64,000 nucleotides of DNA from Bacteroidales bacterium UBA6377 (GTDB taxonomy: Bacteria; Bacteroidota; Bacteroidia; Bacteroidales; UBA932), in contig DJQV01000023.1 in the NCBI GenBank assembly GCA_002438805.1, forward strand, positions 138,839 to 202,838, in the 5' to 3' direction. A program made the translations under genes and the position numbers. The number at the start of each line of letters is the position of its first letter. The first letter of the stretch is position 1. Positions 32,456 to 40,093 of this stretch are shown here, in pieces. The notes beneath the pieces are model-generated. The model did no database searches and had not been told where the DNA came from. It saw only the letters and a program-made list of their open reading frames with translations.

Positions 32456-33223
32456 ATGTTCCTGATGTGCCCTGACGGTGCGCAGAATCTCCTCGCGGCT
32501 GCTTTCCGTATTGGCGGCTATCACCATGGACGGGCCGTCAAGAGGTGGCAGACTGCCGTCCGGCCCGCAGATGGCACCGCCGGCTTCCAGCAGGACGAGC
32601 ATCGCGGCGGCGTAATCCCATGGCTGGAGCTGCCTCTCGAAGTACAGTTCCACCCTCCCGGCGGCAAGGTCGCATATCTCAAGCGCTGCCGAGCCGAACC
32701 GCCGCACATCATTGCAGCGCATATAGATGTCGTATATGACATCGGAGCAGAACTTCGCCCATTCCTTGTGGTATGCGCACATCGCGGTGCAGAAGATGCC
32801 GTCCTTGAAAGGGCGTTCTGAAACTTTTATCGGCTTGCCGTTGAGGAAAGCGCCACACCCTTTTTCGGCAGTGAAAAGTTCGCCTCTCCACGGGCTGTAC
32901 ACGACCCCGAGCTGAAGCACGCCTTTGCGGGCCAGAGCCACCGAGATGCAGCAGTCCTGAATGCCGCGCGAGAAATTGGCCGTGCCGTCGATGGGATCGA
33001 TTATCCATACGTATTCTTCTGCCGTATCCCTGAAATCCTCTTCCTCGCAGAGAAATCCGCAGCCTGGAAGTATCTCTGCGAGTTTGCCGGTAAGGAAATG
33101 CTGAACCGCGATGTCCGCGGAGGTGACGATATTCTCCACTCCGCCCTTTTCCCTGATCTGGATGTGGGATCTGTCCATCAGTGATGCGGCCTGCCTGACG
33201 ATGTCGATAACTTTTTCTAACAT
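32450..33223 (-). CDS. Inositol monophosphatase family protein (SuhB/CysQ-like)
   Basis: 257 residues, soluble. Mg-dependent phosphatase family signatures: the Glu in FLCEEEDF, WIIDPIDGTANFSRGI for the metal-binding DPIDGT, and WDYAAAMLVLLEAGG near the C terminus. Likely substrates are inositol phosphates, nucleotide bisphosphates or similar small phosphates; the exact one cannot be read. Its 3' end carries part of the regulatory dyad pair for the downstream permease genes, so that sequence is under both coding and regulatory constraint. Confidence 0.9.
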   Translation of the reverse strand: MLEKVIDIVRQAASLMDRSHIQIREKGGVENIVTSADIAVQHFLTGKLAEILPGCGFLCEEEDFRDTAEEYVWIIDPIDGTANFSRGIQDCCISVALARKGVLQLGVVYSPWRGELFTAEKGCGAFLNGKPIKVSERPFKDGIFCTAMCAYHKEWAKFCSDVIYDIYMRCNDVRRFGSAALEICDLAAGRVELYFERQLQPWDYAAAMLVLLEAGGAICGPDGSLPPLDGPSMVIAANTESSREEILRTVRAHQEHL

Positions 33224-33277
33224 ATTGTTCCTGGGGTCCGCTTGGGGAACCCGCCGCGAATATATGCAGAATTTTCT

Positions 33278-33285
33278 TACCTTTG
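33278..33285 (+). promoter_or_regulatory. -7 promoter element for pepP
   Basis: TACCTTTG, an exact TAnnTTTG match, would start transcription near 33290, about 35 nt before the pepP ATG. No -33 TTTG found at the usual distance. Confidence 0.35.
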
Positions 33286-33324
33286 CCGGATATGCCTGCC
33301 TTTTATGCAGACAGCTGATGTCTT

Positions 33325-34731
33325 ATGTTTGAAAAAGAAGTCTATGTGGCGCGCCGCAAGGCGCTCGTGGAGAGACTCCGCGATGAGAAGGGAATCATTC
33401 TCTTTCTTGGCAATGTTGATGCTCCCGCACAATATCGGGACAACTGCTACAAATGGCGCCAGGACAGCAACTGGCTTTATTTCTTCGGCATCGATGAGCC
33501 GCGATTTGCTGCCACAATCGATCTGGAGAGCGGAGATGAAGTCATCTACGCCGATGATTTCAGCCTCGATGACATCATCTGGATGGGTCAGATGCCATCC
33601 GTGAAATCGCTTGCCGAAGCGACCGGTGTTCATAAGACCGCCGCGTATGATGCCCTTCCGGGGGCATTGAAAGGCCGGAAAGTGCATTTTCTTCCTGTTT
33701 CCAGATACTATAACGCCTCATATCTTTCCTCTCTGCTGGGGCTGAACCCGTCGGCGGTGTTCTCTGCAGGCAAGAAAGGCTGCGCAGTGGCATCACTGGC
33801 ACTGGTGAGGGCTGTGGTCTCGCTCCGCCTCGTCAAGGAGGCGAGGGAGATAGCCCTTATCGATCAGGCCTGCAACCTCGGATATGAGATGCATACCGTG
33901 GCCCGGCGCGGAATCCGTCTGGGGCGCGTTGAGCAGGAAATTGTGGGGGAGATGGAGGGAGTCACCCTCGGCAAGGGCTGGGGAACCAGTTTCGCCACCA
34001 TCCTCACCCAGCACGGGGAGATTTTCCATTGCCACAGTCATGAATGCATCATAGAGCCGGGAAAACTCATGGTGATCGACGCCGGTGCCGAGAGCAATGT
34101 CCATTACGCGTCGGACTTCACGCGCACCTATCCGACAGGGGGGAAATATACAGCGAAACAGCGCGATATATATGATACCGTACACGAATGCAATGAGTTG
34201 GCATTCAGCCTTATCCGTCCGGGCGTGGCTTATCGCGACGTGCATCTGGCCGTGGCCGGACACATGCTTGAGAACCTCGAGTCTCTCGGGCTTGTCAGAG
34301 GTGATGTCTCCGATATGGTTGACGAGGGCATAGCCGGACTTTTCATGCCTCACGGGCTCGGACACAACATGGGCCTTGATGTCCATGACATGGAAGATCT
34401 CGGGGAGGACCTTGTGGGCTACGATGATGACCAGAGCCGCTCTCCGCAGCTCGGCCTCGGCAGCCTGAGGATGGCGCGGCGTCTTGTTCCGGGCAATGTC
34501 ATCACTGACGAACCGGGTATATATTTCATCCCCGCGCTTATCGCGGAATGGAAACGTGAGGGGACGGACAAAGGGTTCGTGAACTACACCAGATTGGAAG
34601 AATATCTTGACTTCGGCGGCATCCGGCTTGAGGATGATGTCCTTGTGACTGCGGACGGCGCGCGCCGTCTTGGCGGCAAGAGACTCCCGATAGCCGCAGA
34701 TGAGGTCGAAGCCGCAATGTCAAATAGTTAG
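33325..34731 (+). CDS. pepP: Xaa-Pro aminopeptidase (M24B)
   Basis: Cleaves the N-terminal residue before proline. 468 residues: an N-terminal aminopeptidase-P domain (about 1-170) and a pita-bread M24 catalytic domain. The dinuclear metal ligands are visible: Asp in MVIDAGAESNVHYASDFTRTYP (two Asp), His in MPHGLGHNMGLDVHD, Glu in TDEPGIYF and Glu near the C terminus in GGIRLEDDVLVT. There is no signal peptide, so it is cytoplasmic. fabG follows after 3 nt. Confidence 0.95.
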   Translation: MFEKEVYVARRKALVERLRDEKGIILFLGNVDAPAQYRDNCYKWRQDSNWLYFFGIDEPRFAATIDLESGDEVIYADDFSLDDIIWMGQMPSVKSLAEATGVHKTAAYDALPGALKGRKVHFLPVSRYYNASYLSSLLGLNPSAVFSAGKKGCAVASLALVRAVVSLRLVKEAREIALIDQACNLGYEMHTVARRGIRLGRVEQEIVGEMEGVTLGKGWGTSFATILTQHGEIFHCHSHECIIEPGKLMVIDAGAESNVHYASDFTRTYPTGGKYTAKQRDIYDTVHECNELAFSLIRPGVAYRDVHLAVAGHMLENLESLGLVRGDVSDMVDEGIAGLFMPHGLGHNMGLDVHDMEDLGEDLVGYDDDQSRSPQLGLGSLRMARRLVPGNVITDEPGIYFIPALIAEWKREGTDKGFVNYTRLEEYLDFGGIRLEDDVLVTADGARRLGGKRLPIAADEVEAAMSNS

Positions 34732-34734
34732 TAT

Positions 34735-35472
34735 ATGGGATTACTCGAAGGAAAAGTCGCCCTCATCACGGGCGCTTCCCGGGGCATCGGCAAGGCCATT
34801 GCCCTGAAGTTCGCATCTGAAGGTGCGGACATCGCTTTCACCGACATCAAAGTCAACGAAGATACGGTCAAGGAACTTTCAGATCTTGGCGTCAAGGTAA
34901 AGGCGTATGCCTCCAACGCCGCCGATTTCGCTGACACCCAGGCTACAGTGGAGAAAATCCACGAGGATTTCGGGCACATAGACATCCTCGTCAACAATGC
35001 CGGCATCACCCGCGACGGGCTCATGCTCCGCATGGAGGAGTCCCAGTGGGACGCTGTCATCAATGTCAACCTCAAGTCGGCGTTCAACTACATCCACGCC
35101 CTCACCCCGATCATGGCGCGCCAGAGGGGCGGCAGCATCATCAACATGTCGTCCGTGGTGGGTGTAAGCGGCAACGCCGGACAGTGCAACTACTCCGCTT
35201 CCAAGGCCGGTCTCATCGGACTTGCCAAGTCCATCGCCAAGGAGATGGGGCCGCGCGGTATACGCGCCAACTGCATTGCTCCAGGCTTCATCATCTCCGA
35301 CATGACCGCCGCTCTCCCGGAGGAGGTGCGTGAGGCATGGGTCAAGAGCATTCCTCTCCGCCGCGGAGGCACTCCTGAGGATGTGGCCAAAGTCGCGCTT
35401 TTCCTCGCGAGTGATCTTTCTTCTTATGTCAGCGGACAGGTCATCAACTGCTGTGGCGCGATGAACTGCTGA
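34735..35472 (+). CDS. fabG: 3-oxoacyl-ACP reductase (SDR)
   Basis: NADPH-dependent reduction of 3-ketoacyl-ACP in fatty acid elongation. 245 residues. TGASRGIGKAIA (cofactor), NNAGITRDGLMLRM, SSVVGVSGNAGQCNYSASKAG (Ser-Tyr-Lys catalytic set) and the FabG-typical C-terminal part GQVINCCGAMNC. Most SDR paralogs lack the NAGITRD and GQCNYSASKAG wording, so FabG is favoured. The stop and the comF start share one base. Confidence 0.92.
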   Translation: MGLLEGKVALITGASRGIGKAIALKFASEGADIAFTDIKVNEDTVKELSDLGVKVKAYASNAADFADTQATVEKIHEDFGHIDILVNNAGITRDGLMLRMEESQWDAVINVNLKSAFNYIHALTPIMARQRGGSIINMSSVVGVSGNAGQCNYSASKAGLIGLAKSIAKEMGPRGIRANCIAPGFIISDMTAALPEEVREAWVKSIPLRRGGTPEDVAKVALFLASDLSSYVSGQVINCCGAMNC

Positions 35473-36242
35473 TGGATCCGCGCCTGACCGGACTTGACTT
35501 GAAAACTTCACTCTCGGCGCTTGCGGACATCGTCCTGCCGAGAGTGTGCGTAGTGTGCGGACGACCTCTCCTGCTTCAGGAGAAGCATATATGCTTGTGC
35601 TGTCTTGCTGACATGCCCCAGGCCCGTTTCGCTGCGCAAAGTCATAATCCGATGGCGGACAGGTTCAACCGCGCCATCTCCGTTTTGTCAAGTCCTGCTC
35701 GGGAAAGCGATGAATATGAGCCGTATGCGTATGCTGCGGCTCTTTTTTATTATACATCGGACAACGGCTACACTCATATCACACAAACTCTCAAGTATGA
35801 GAGGAATTTCGGTGCCGGGAAGTTCTTCGCCTCTATGTTTGGAAGGGAACTTGCGGCCTCACCGTTGTTTGCGGATGTGGATATGGTGGTGCCGGTCCCG
35901 CTTCATTGGACGCGGCGGTGGAAGAGAGGGTATAATCAGGCGGAAGTGATAGCCGCCCAGATGGCCATGAGTCTTGGATGCAAATGTGTGCCGGGGCTGC
36001 TGCGGCGTGTCCGCAGGACTTCCACACAGACGCGGCTCTCCGGAGAAGAGAAGCGGAGCAATGTCACCGGCGCATTTGTCGCTGCGCCCCGTCCGGCTGT
36101 CATCCCGCGTCACATTCTTCTCGTGGACGATGTTTTCACATCCGGTTCAACTTTAGCCTCCTGCCACTCGGCTCTCCGTGAGGTCTTCGGTCCTCAGACC
36201 AGAATCTCAGCCGCCACCCTCGCCTTCGTCGGAGAAGAATGA
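35472..36242 (+). CDS. comF: ComF-family phosphoribosyltransferase-like protein
   Basis: 256 residues. N-terminal zinc-finger cysteines (CVVCGRP and CLCCLADMP, about 27-50), then a PRTase fold with the PRPP loop ILLVDDVFTSGSTLASC. Orthologs take part in DNA uptake in naturally competent bacteria, but in Bacteroidota the role is unclear. No other competence gene lies in the window. Last gene of the pepP-fabG-comF unit; GC-rich hairpins follow its stop. Confidence 0.88.
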   Translation: MDPRLTGLDLKTSLSALADIVLPRVCVVCGRPLLLQEKHICLCCLADMPQARFAAQSHNPMADRFNRAISVLSSPARESDEYEPYAYAAALFYYTSDNGYTHITQTLKYERNFGAGKFFASMFGRELAASPLFADVDMVVPVPLHWTRRWKRGYNQAEVIAAQMAMSLGCKCVPGLLRRVRRTSTQTRLSGEEKRSNVTGAFVAAPRPAVIPRHILLVDDVFTSGSTLASCHSALREVFGPQTRISAATLAFVGEE

Positions 36243-36252
36243 AGACCCCCTG

Positions 36253-36281
36253 GCGGCTGAGGCCGCCGTCCCCTCAGGGGA
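36253..36281. terminator. Two hairpins after comF
   Basis: GGCGGC-TGAG-GCCGCC (36253-36268) followed by CCCC-TCA-GGGG (36271-36281). There is no U-tract on the plus strand, so they may slow or protect transcript ends rather than act as an intrinsic terminator. Confidence 0.4.
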
Positions 36282-36320
36282 ACAGTTGAGGTCACGGGTC
36301 ATGTGGGTATACCGTAAACG

Positions 36321-36345
36321 AAAAACAGCCACCCGAAGGTGACTG
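36321..36345 (-). terminator. Intrinsic terminator for tRNA-Gly
   Basis: Minus strand CAGTCACC-TTCG-GGTGGCTG, an 8-bp stem with a stable TTCG loop, then TTTTT. It lies 8 nt past the tRNA 3' end. Confidence 0.85.
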
Positions 36346-36352
36346 ATCTTTG

Positions 36353-36425
36353 AGCGGAAAACGGGACTCGGACCCGCGACCTCAACCTTGGCAAGGTTGC
36401 GCTCTACCAACTGAGCTATTTCCGC
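36353..36425 (-). tRNA. tRNA-Gly (GCC)
   Basis: Full cloverleaf: acceptor GCGGAAA/TTTCCGC, D arm with AGCTCAGTTGGTAGAGC, anticodon stem CAACC/GGTTG with loop TTGCCAA (GCC), T stem GCGGG/CCCGT and discriminator T. No CCA is encoded. The T loop reads TCCGAGT, with C where position 55 is normally U, so pseudouridine 55 could not form. An intrinsic terminator follows. Confidence 0.95.
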
Positions 36426-36509
36426 AATAAATCCCAAGTCTCATCGGCTTGGGATTACAAAGGTAATCAGAATTTTTGTTTCTGCAAAGATTTCAGAACA
36501 AATTTTGAT

Positions 36510-38564
36510 TTATTTATTCTTCAGAACCGTCTGTCCGTTCACACTGTCCACTTCGATCACTGAATCCTTGTGAACCTTGCCCTCGAGGATTTCCTTTGCG
36601 AGCTGGTTGACAAGCTCCCTCTGAATCAGCCTCTTGACAGGACGGGCACCAAACTCGGGATCGTAACCGTTCTCGACCATGTCGTCCTCGAACGCCTTTG
36701 TGAAGGTCAGGGATACATTGTCCTCTTCAAGTTTCTTGCGGAGTATCTCCATCTGCATCCTGACGATCTTGCGGATGTCGTCTTTGGTCAGAGGGTCGAA
36801 GGTGACGATCTCGTCGATACGGTTGATGAACTCAGGACGCATACGCAGCTTCAGATCCTCCTCCTTGAGGTTGGAGGTCATGATGAGTATGGTGTTTTTG
36901 AAGTCCACGGTGCGGCCCTTGTTGTCCGTCAGACGCCCGTCGTCCAGCACCTGAAGCAGGATGTTGAACACATCCGGATGGGCTTTCTCGATCTCGTCAA
37001 GCAGTACTACTGAATAAGGCTTGCGCCTTACGGCTTCGGTGAGCTGGCCGCCCTCATCGTATCCTACATATCCCGGAGGCGCACCGATAAGTCTGCTGAC
37101 TGTGTGGCTTTCCTGGTACTCGCTCATGTCGATACGTGTCATCATGCTCTCATCGTTGAACAGGAACTCGGCCAGAGCTTTTGCCAGTTCGGTTTTACCC
37201 ACACCTGTTGTACCGAGGAAGAGGAATGAACCGATAGGCCTGTGCTCGTTGGAGAGTCCGGCGCGGTTGCGCCTTACGGCATCGGATACGGCCTCGATGG
37301 CCTTGTCCTGTCCTACGACCCTCTTGTGGAGTTCGCTCTCCATCCTGAGGAGTTTCTCCTTTTCGCTTTCCAGCATCCTGTTGACCGGGATGCCGGTCCA
37401 ACGGGCCACTACCTCGGCGATGTCCTCCGGGGTGACTGCCTCTGTGATGATAGGATTCTTGATGGCTGCCTGCTTGGCGCTGAGTTCCTCCACCTTCTTC
37501 TGGGCTTCGGCCATCTTGCCATAGCGGATCTCCGCTACCTTGCCATAGTCACCGGCACGTTCGGCTATAGCCGCATCGCGCTTGTAGTCTTCGATGTTCT
37601 GGCGGAGGTTGTTGAGCTCCGTGACGATGCCTTTCTCCTCGTCCCAGCGCTTGGTGAGGGCATCCCTGTCCTCCTTGCACTTCTTGAGCTCCTCGTCAAG
37701 CTTCTCTGACTTCAGGCTTGTCCCCTCGCGCTTGATGGCTTCCTTCTCAATCTCCAGCTGGCGTATCTTGCTGTTGAGGTCATCGATAGGCTCCGGTACG
37801 GAGTTCATCTCGAGACGCAGTTTGGATGCCGCTTCATCGACAAGGTCGATTGCCTTGTCCGGGAGATAACGGTTGTTGATGTATCTGTGGCTGAGGTTCA
37901 CTGCTGCGATAAGGGCATCGTCCTCGATGCTGACGCGGTGGTGGTTCTCATATTTCTCTTTAAGTCCACGCAGGATGGCGATTGACTCCGCCGGGCTCGG
38001 CTCGTCCACCATGACCTTCTGGAAACGGCGCTCCAGAGCCTTGTCCTGCTCGAAATACTTCTGGTATTCGTCAAGGGTGGTTGAACCTATGGTCCTCAGT
38101 TCACCTCTTGCCAATGCAGGTTTGAGGATGTTGGAGGCATCCATCGCGCCTGAAGATCGGCCTGCGCCCACAAGCGTATGTATTTCATCTATGAAAAGAA
38201 TGATCTGTCCATCGCTGTCCACGACTTCTTTGACCACTCCCTTGAGTCGTTCCTCGAATTCGCCCTGATATTTGGCACCTGCGATAAGCGCGCCCATGTC
38301 AAGGGAGAAGACCTTGCGGTCCTTGAGGTTCTCAGGCACTTGTCCGTTGACGATCTTCGTGGCGATGCCTTCGGAAATTGCCGTCTTGCCCACACCCGGC
38401 TCACCTACGAGAATCGGATTGTTCTTCGTGCGCCTGCTCAAAATCTGCAGCACGCGGCGGATCTCCTCGTCTCGACCGATCACCGGGTCAAGTTTTCCGT
38501 TTGCCGCAGCCTCATTGAGGTCTATGGCATACTTGCTTAAGAATTCGTACTTGCTGTTTTCCAT
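36510..38564 (-). CDS. clpB: ClpB-type disaggregase lacking the N domain
   Basis: 684 residues where ClpB normally has about 860. It begins at the linker before AAA-1 (KYAIDLNEAAANGKLDPVIGRDEE), so the substrate-handling N domain is missing, and no remnant lies upstream. AAA-1 has GEPGVGKT (54-61) and FIDEIHT. The coiled-coil M domain (about 260-390) marks it as ClpB, not ClpA or ClpC. AAA-2 has GTTGVGKTE, LLDEIEKAHP and RPEFINRIDE. Between MTSN and RPEF only 10 residues remain where E. coli ClpB has 30. Works with DnaK to dissolve aggregates. A hairpin abuts its start codon. Confidence 0.93.
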   Translation of the reverse strand: MENSKYEFLSKYAIDLNEAAANGKLDPVIGRDEEIRRVLQILSRRTKNNPILVGEPGVGKTAISEGIATKIVNGQVPENLKDRKVFSLDMGALIAGAKYQGEFEERLKGVVKEVVDSDGQIILFIDEIHTLVGAGRSSGAMDASNILKPALARGELRTIGSTTLDEYQKYFEQDKALERRFQKVMVDEPSPAESIAILRGLKEKYENHHRVSIEDDALIAAVNLSHRYINNRYLPDKAIDLVDEAASKLRLEMNSVPEPIDDLNSKIRQLEIEKEAIKREGTSLKSEKLDEELKKCKEDRDALTKRWDEEKGIVTELNNLRQNIEDYKRDAAIAERAGDYGKVAEIRYGKMAEAQKKVEELSAKQAAIKNPIITEAVTPEDIAEVVARWTGIPVNRMLESEKEKLLRMESELHKRVVGQDKAIEAVSDAVRRNRAGLSNEHRPIGSFLFLGTTGVGKTELAKALAEFLFNDESMMTRIDMSEYQESHTVSRLIGAPPGYVGYDEGGQLTEAVRRKPYSVVLLDEIEKAHPDVFNILLQVLDDGRLTDNKGRTVDFKNTILIMTSNLKEEDLKLRMRPEFINRIDEIVTFDPLTKDDIRKIVRMQMEILRKKLEEDNVSLTFTKAFEDDMVENGYDPEFGARPVKRLIQRELVNQLAKEILEGKVHKDSVIEVDSVNGQTVLKNK

Positions 38565-38571
38565 AATAAAA

Positions 38572-38598
38572 TCACCGGCCTCGCTTAGAGACCGGTGA
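38572..38598 (-). terminator. Terminator-like hairpin abutting the clpB start codon
   Basis: On the minus strand an 11-bp stem (TCACCGGTCTC with GAGGCCGGTGA, one G-U pair) and 5-nt loop are followed by TTTTATT and then the ATG. It could end the secG operon or form an attenuator in the clpB leader. Confidence 0.65.
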
Positions 38599-38646
38599 AA
38601 GAAATTTCAAAATATATTCCACTGACAAACTGTCAGCGGAGCTGCG

Positions 38647-39024
38647 CTATTCCGCCGGTGTTCCGGTGGCGGGAGCCTCAGTCGCCGGAGTCTCGGTGGT
38701 AGGGGCCTGCTGTACCGGAGCGGTCGGGAATGCCGGCTGCTGGTCGCCTGCCTTGTTCTCGATCTTGTTGGTGATGTCCATATTGGCACCGTTGCTCCCG
38801 GTAGTGAAGGAGGTGATGACTGAGATGACGAGGATGAAGGCTACAAGTCCCCATGTGACTTTCTCAAGCAGATCGGCCGTCTGGCGCACACCGAATGTCT
38901 GGTTGCCCGCAACGAAGTTGCTGGCCATCCCGCCTCCTTTGCCGTTCTGGAGCAGCACGACGATGATCAGAAGGATCGCTGCAAGGATGATGAGAACGGT
39001 CAAAATTACAAATACGGTATTCAT
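38647..39024 (-). CDS. secG: Preprotein translocase subunit SecG
   Basis: 125 residues. Two membrane helices (about 4-24 and 56-76) flank the family motif VVLLQNGKGGGMASNF; the C-terminal 45 residues are Ala/Pro/Thr rich, common in Bacteroidota SecG. It stimulates SecYE protein export. It overlaps the stop of the TPR-like gene upstream by 4 bases, in the row sigma54 activator, lptE, TPR-like, secG. Confidence 0.93.
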   Translation of the reverse strand: MNTVFVILTVLIILAAILLIIVVLLQNGKGGGMASNFVAGNQTFGVRQTADLLEKVTWGLVAFILVISVITSFTTGSNGANMDITNKIENKAGDQQPAFPTAPVQQAPTTETPATEAPATGTPAE

Positions 39025-39599
39025 TTGTTATTTTCTTTTTGTTTTATTTCTTCAATAAGGGTTGCAAAGTAAACACTTTTTTCCGGATATCGCAAACTTA
39101 ACTTTGAATAAATTTCAATCGCCTGTTCGGTGTAATCCTGCTCAAGATAAATCTTTGCGAGCGTCTCTGTGCAAAAATCGGTCTGATCTTCCGCGGGCTG
39201 GTCCGTGTAGCCTTCTTCGCGGGCTTTGCTTGCGAAACGGGAGAATATGCCGTCATCCGACCGGCGTGCCTCGTTGTACTGGTTTTGTGAGAAGTAGTCA
39301 CCGCCGACCACATAGATTTTCCTCTCTTCTTTCTGCGGGGAGGGCAGATATGCTTTGGCAAGTTCTTCCAGATCCTTGTCCGTACAGTCCACCTTGCGTC
39401 TGGATCGGACCATGTCCGACAGAAGCCTGCGGGAGCCCATATAGAGTGCGGATTCCGAGAGTTGGCTTTCCGACAGTGCGCCAAGTTCCGCCATTCTGCG
39501 ACACAGTTCTGCCCTGGCTCCGGCGTACCAGGGGTATAGGGAGATGACCCCGGATAGTTCCTCCAGGGTGAGGCTGTGTATGTCTATGCTTTTTACCAT
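39021..39599 (-). CDS. TPR-like hypothetical protein between lptE and secG
   Basis: 192 residues, soluble, no signal peptide. The C-terminal third has a TPR-like repeat, ETLAKIYLEQDYTEQAIEIY followed by SLRYPEKSVYFATLIEE. The N terminus is helical (LTLEELSGVISLYPWYAGAR). It is a conserved neighbour of lptE and secG in Bacteroidota as I recall, which suggests a role near envelope export, but its biochemical activity is unknown. It overlaps lptE by 7 bases and secG by 4. Confidence 0.75.
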   Translation of the reverse strand: MVKSIDIHSLTLEELSGVISLYPWYAGARAELCRRMAELGALSESQLSESALYMGSRRLLSDMVRSRRKVDCTDKDLEELAKAYLPSPQKEERKIYVVGGDYFSQNQYNEARRSDDGIFSRFASKAREEGYTDQPAEDQTDFCTETLAKIYLEQDYTEQAIEIYSKLSLRYPEKSVYFATLIEEIKQKENNK

Positions 39600-40093
39600 T
39601 GCGCAACGGTGGCATTGAAGATGTCCTCCACTATCTTGTCCACAATCTCGGTCGTGAGACCGGCCTCCACGGAGTCGAGCGAGAGCGTGGAGTCGTAGTC
39701 GGCATATCCCGAGAAACTCTTGTCCTCGAAGTTGTCTTCCGGGTATTTCCTGTTGGTGAATGTCACTTTGACGGTGATGGTAAGCCTGTTTTTCGATGCC
39801 ACGTCACCGGCGGCTATCGCGGATGCGGCCACCGTATATCCTGTCACTTCTCCTGTTATTTCCAGATCCCCGTCGGTGTCCACCTGCTCCAGGCGTGTCA
39901 TCTGCCTGAATCTCGTGCGCAAAGCTTCGGTGAGTTCATTGCTCAGCGAGGGGTTGACCTTGAGGGCCTTGTATTCGAAGTAGTTGATGGTGATGGTGTT
40001 GACATCCGGCTGGATGGAAGTTCCGGAGAACGAATAGATACCGCACGAGCATACGGCGAACATCACGGAAAGCAGTGACAGGATTTTTTTCAT
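39593..40093 (-). CDS. lptE: LptE-like LPS-assembly lipoprotein
   Basis: 166 residues with lipoprotein signal (lipobox VCSC, Cys17) followed by GIYSFSGTSIQPDVNTITI, the usual start of Bacteroidota LptE-family proteins. A beta-rich fold with conserved TEALRTRFRQMTRLE is seen. LptE plugs the LptD channel that places LPS in the outer membrane. The family is weakly conserved, so the name rests on the start motif, size and position. It overlaps the activator gene by 4 bases. Confidence 0.78.
   Translation of the reverse strand: MKKILSLLSVMFAVCSCGIYSFSGTSIQPDVNTITINYFEYKALKVNPSLSNELTEALRTRFRQMTRLEQVDTDGDLEITGEVTGYTVAASAIAAGDVASKNRLTITVKVTFTNRKYPEDNFEDKSFSGYADYDSTLSLDSVEAGLTTEIVDKIVEDIFNATVAQW

Noticed and set aside
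36253..36281. REP-like element after comF
   Set aside because: The two hairpins are not seen a second time in the window, so a repeat family cannot be claimed.
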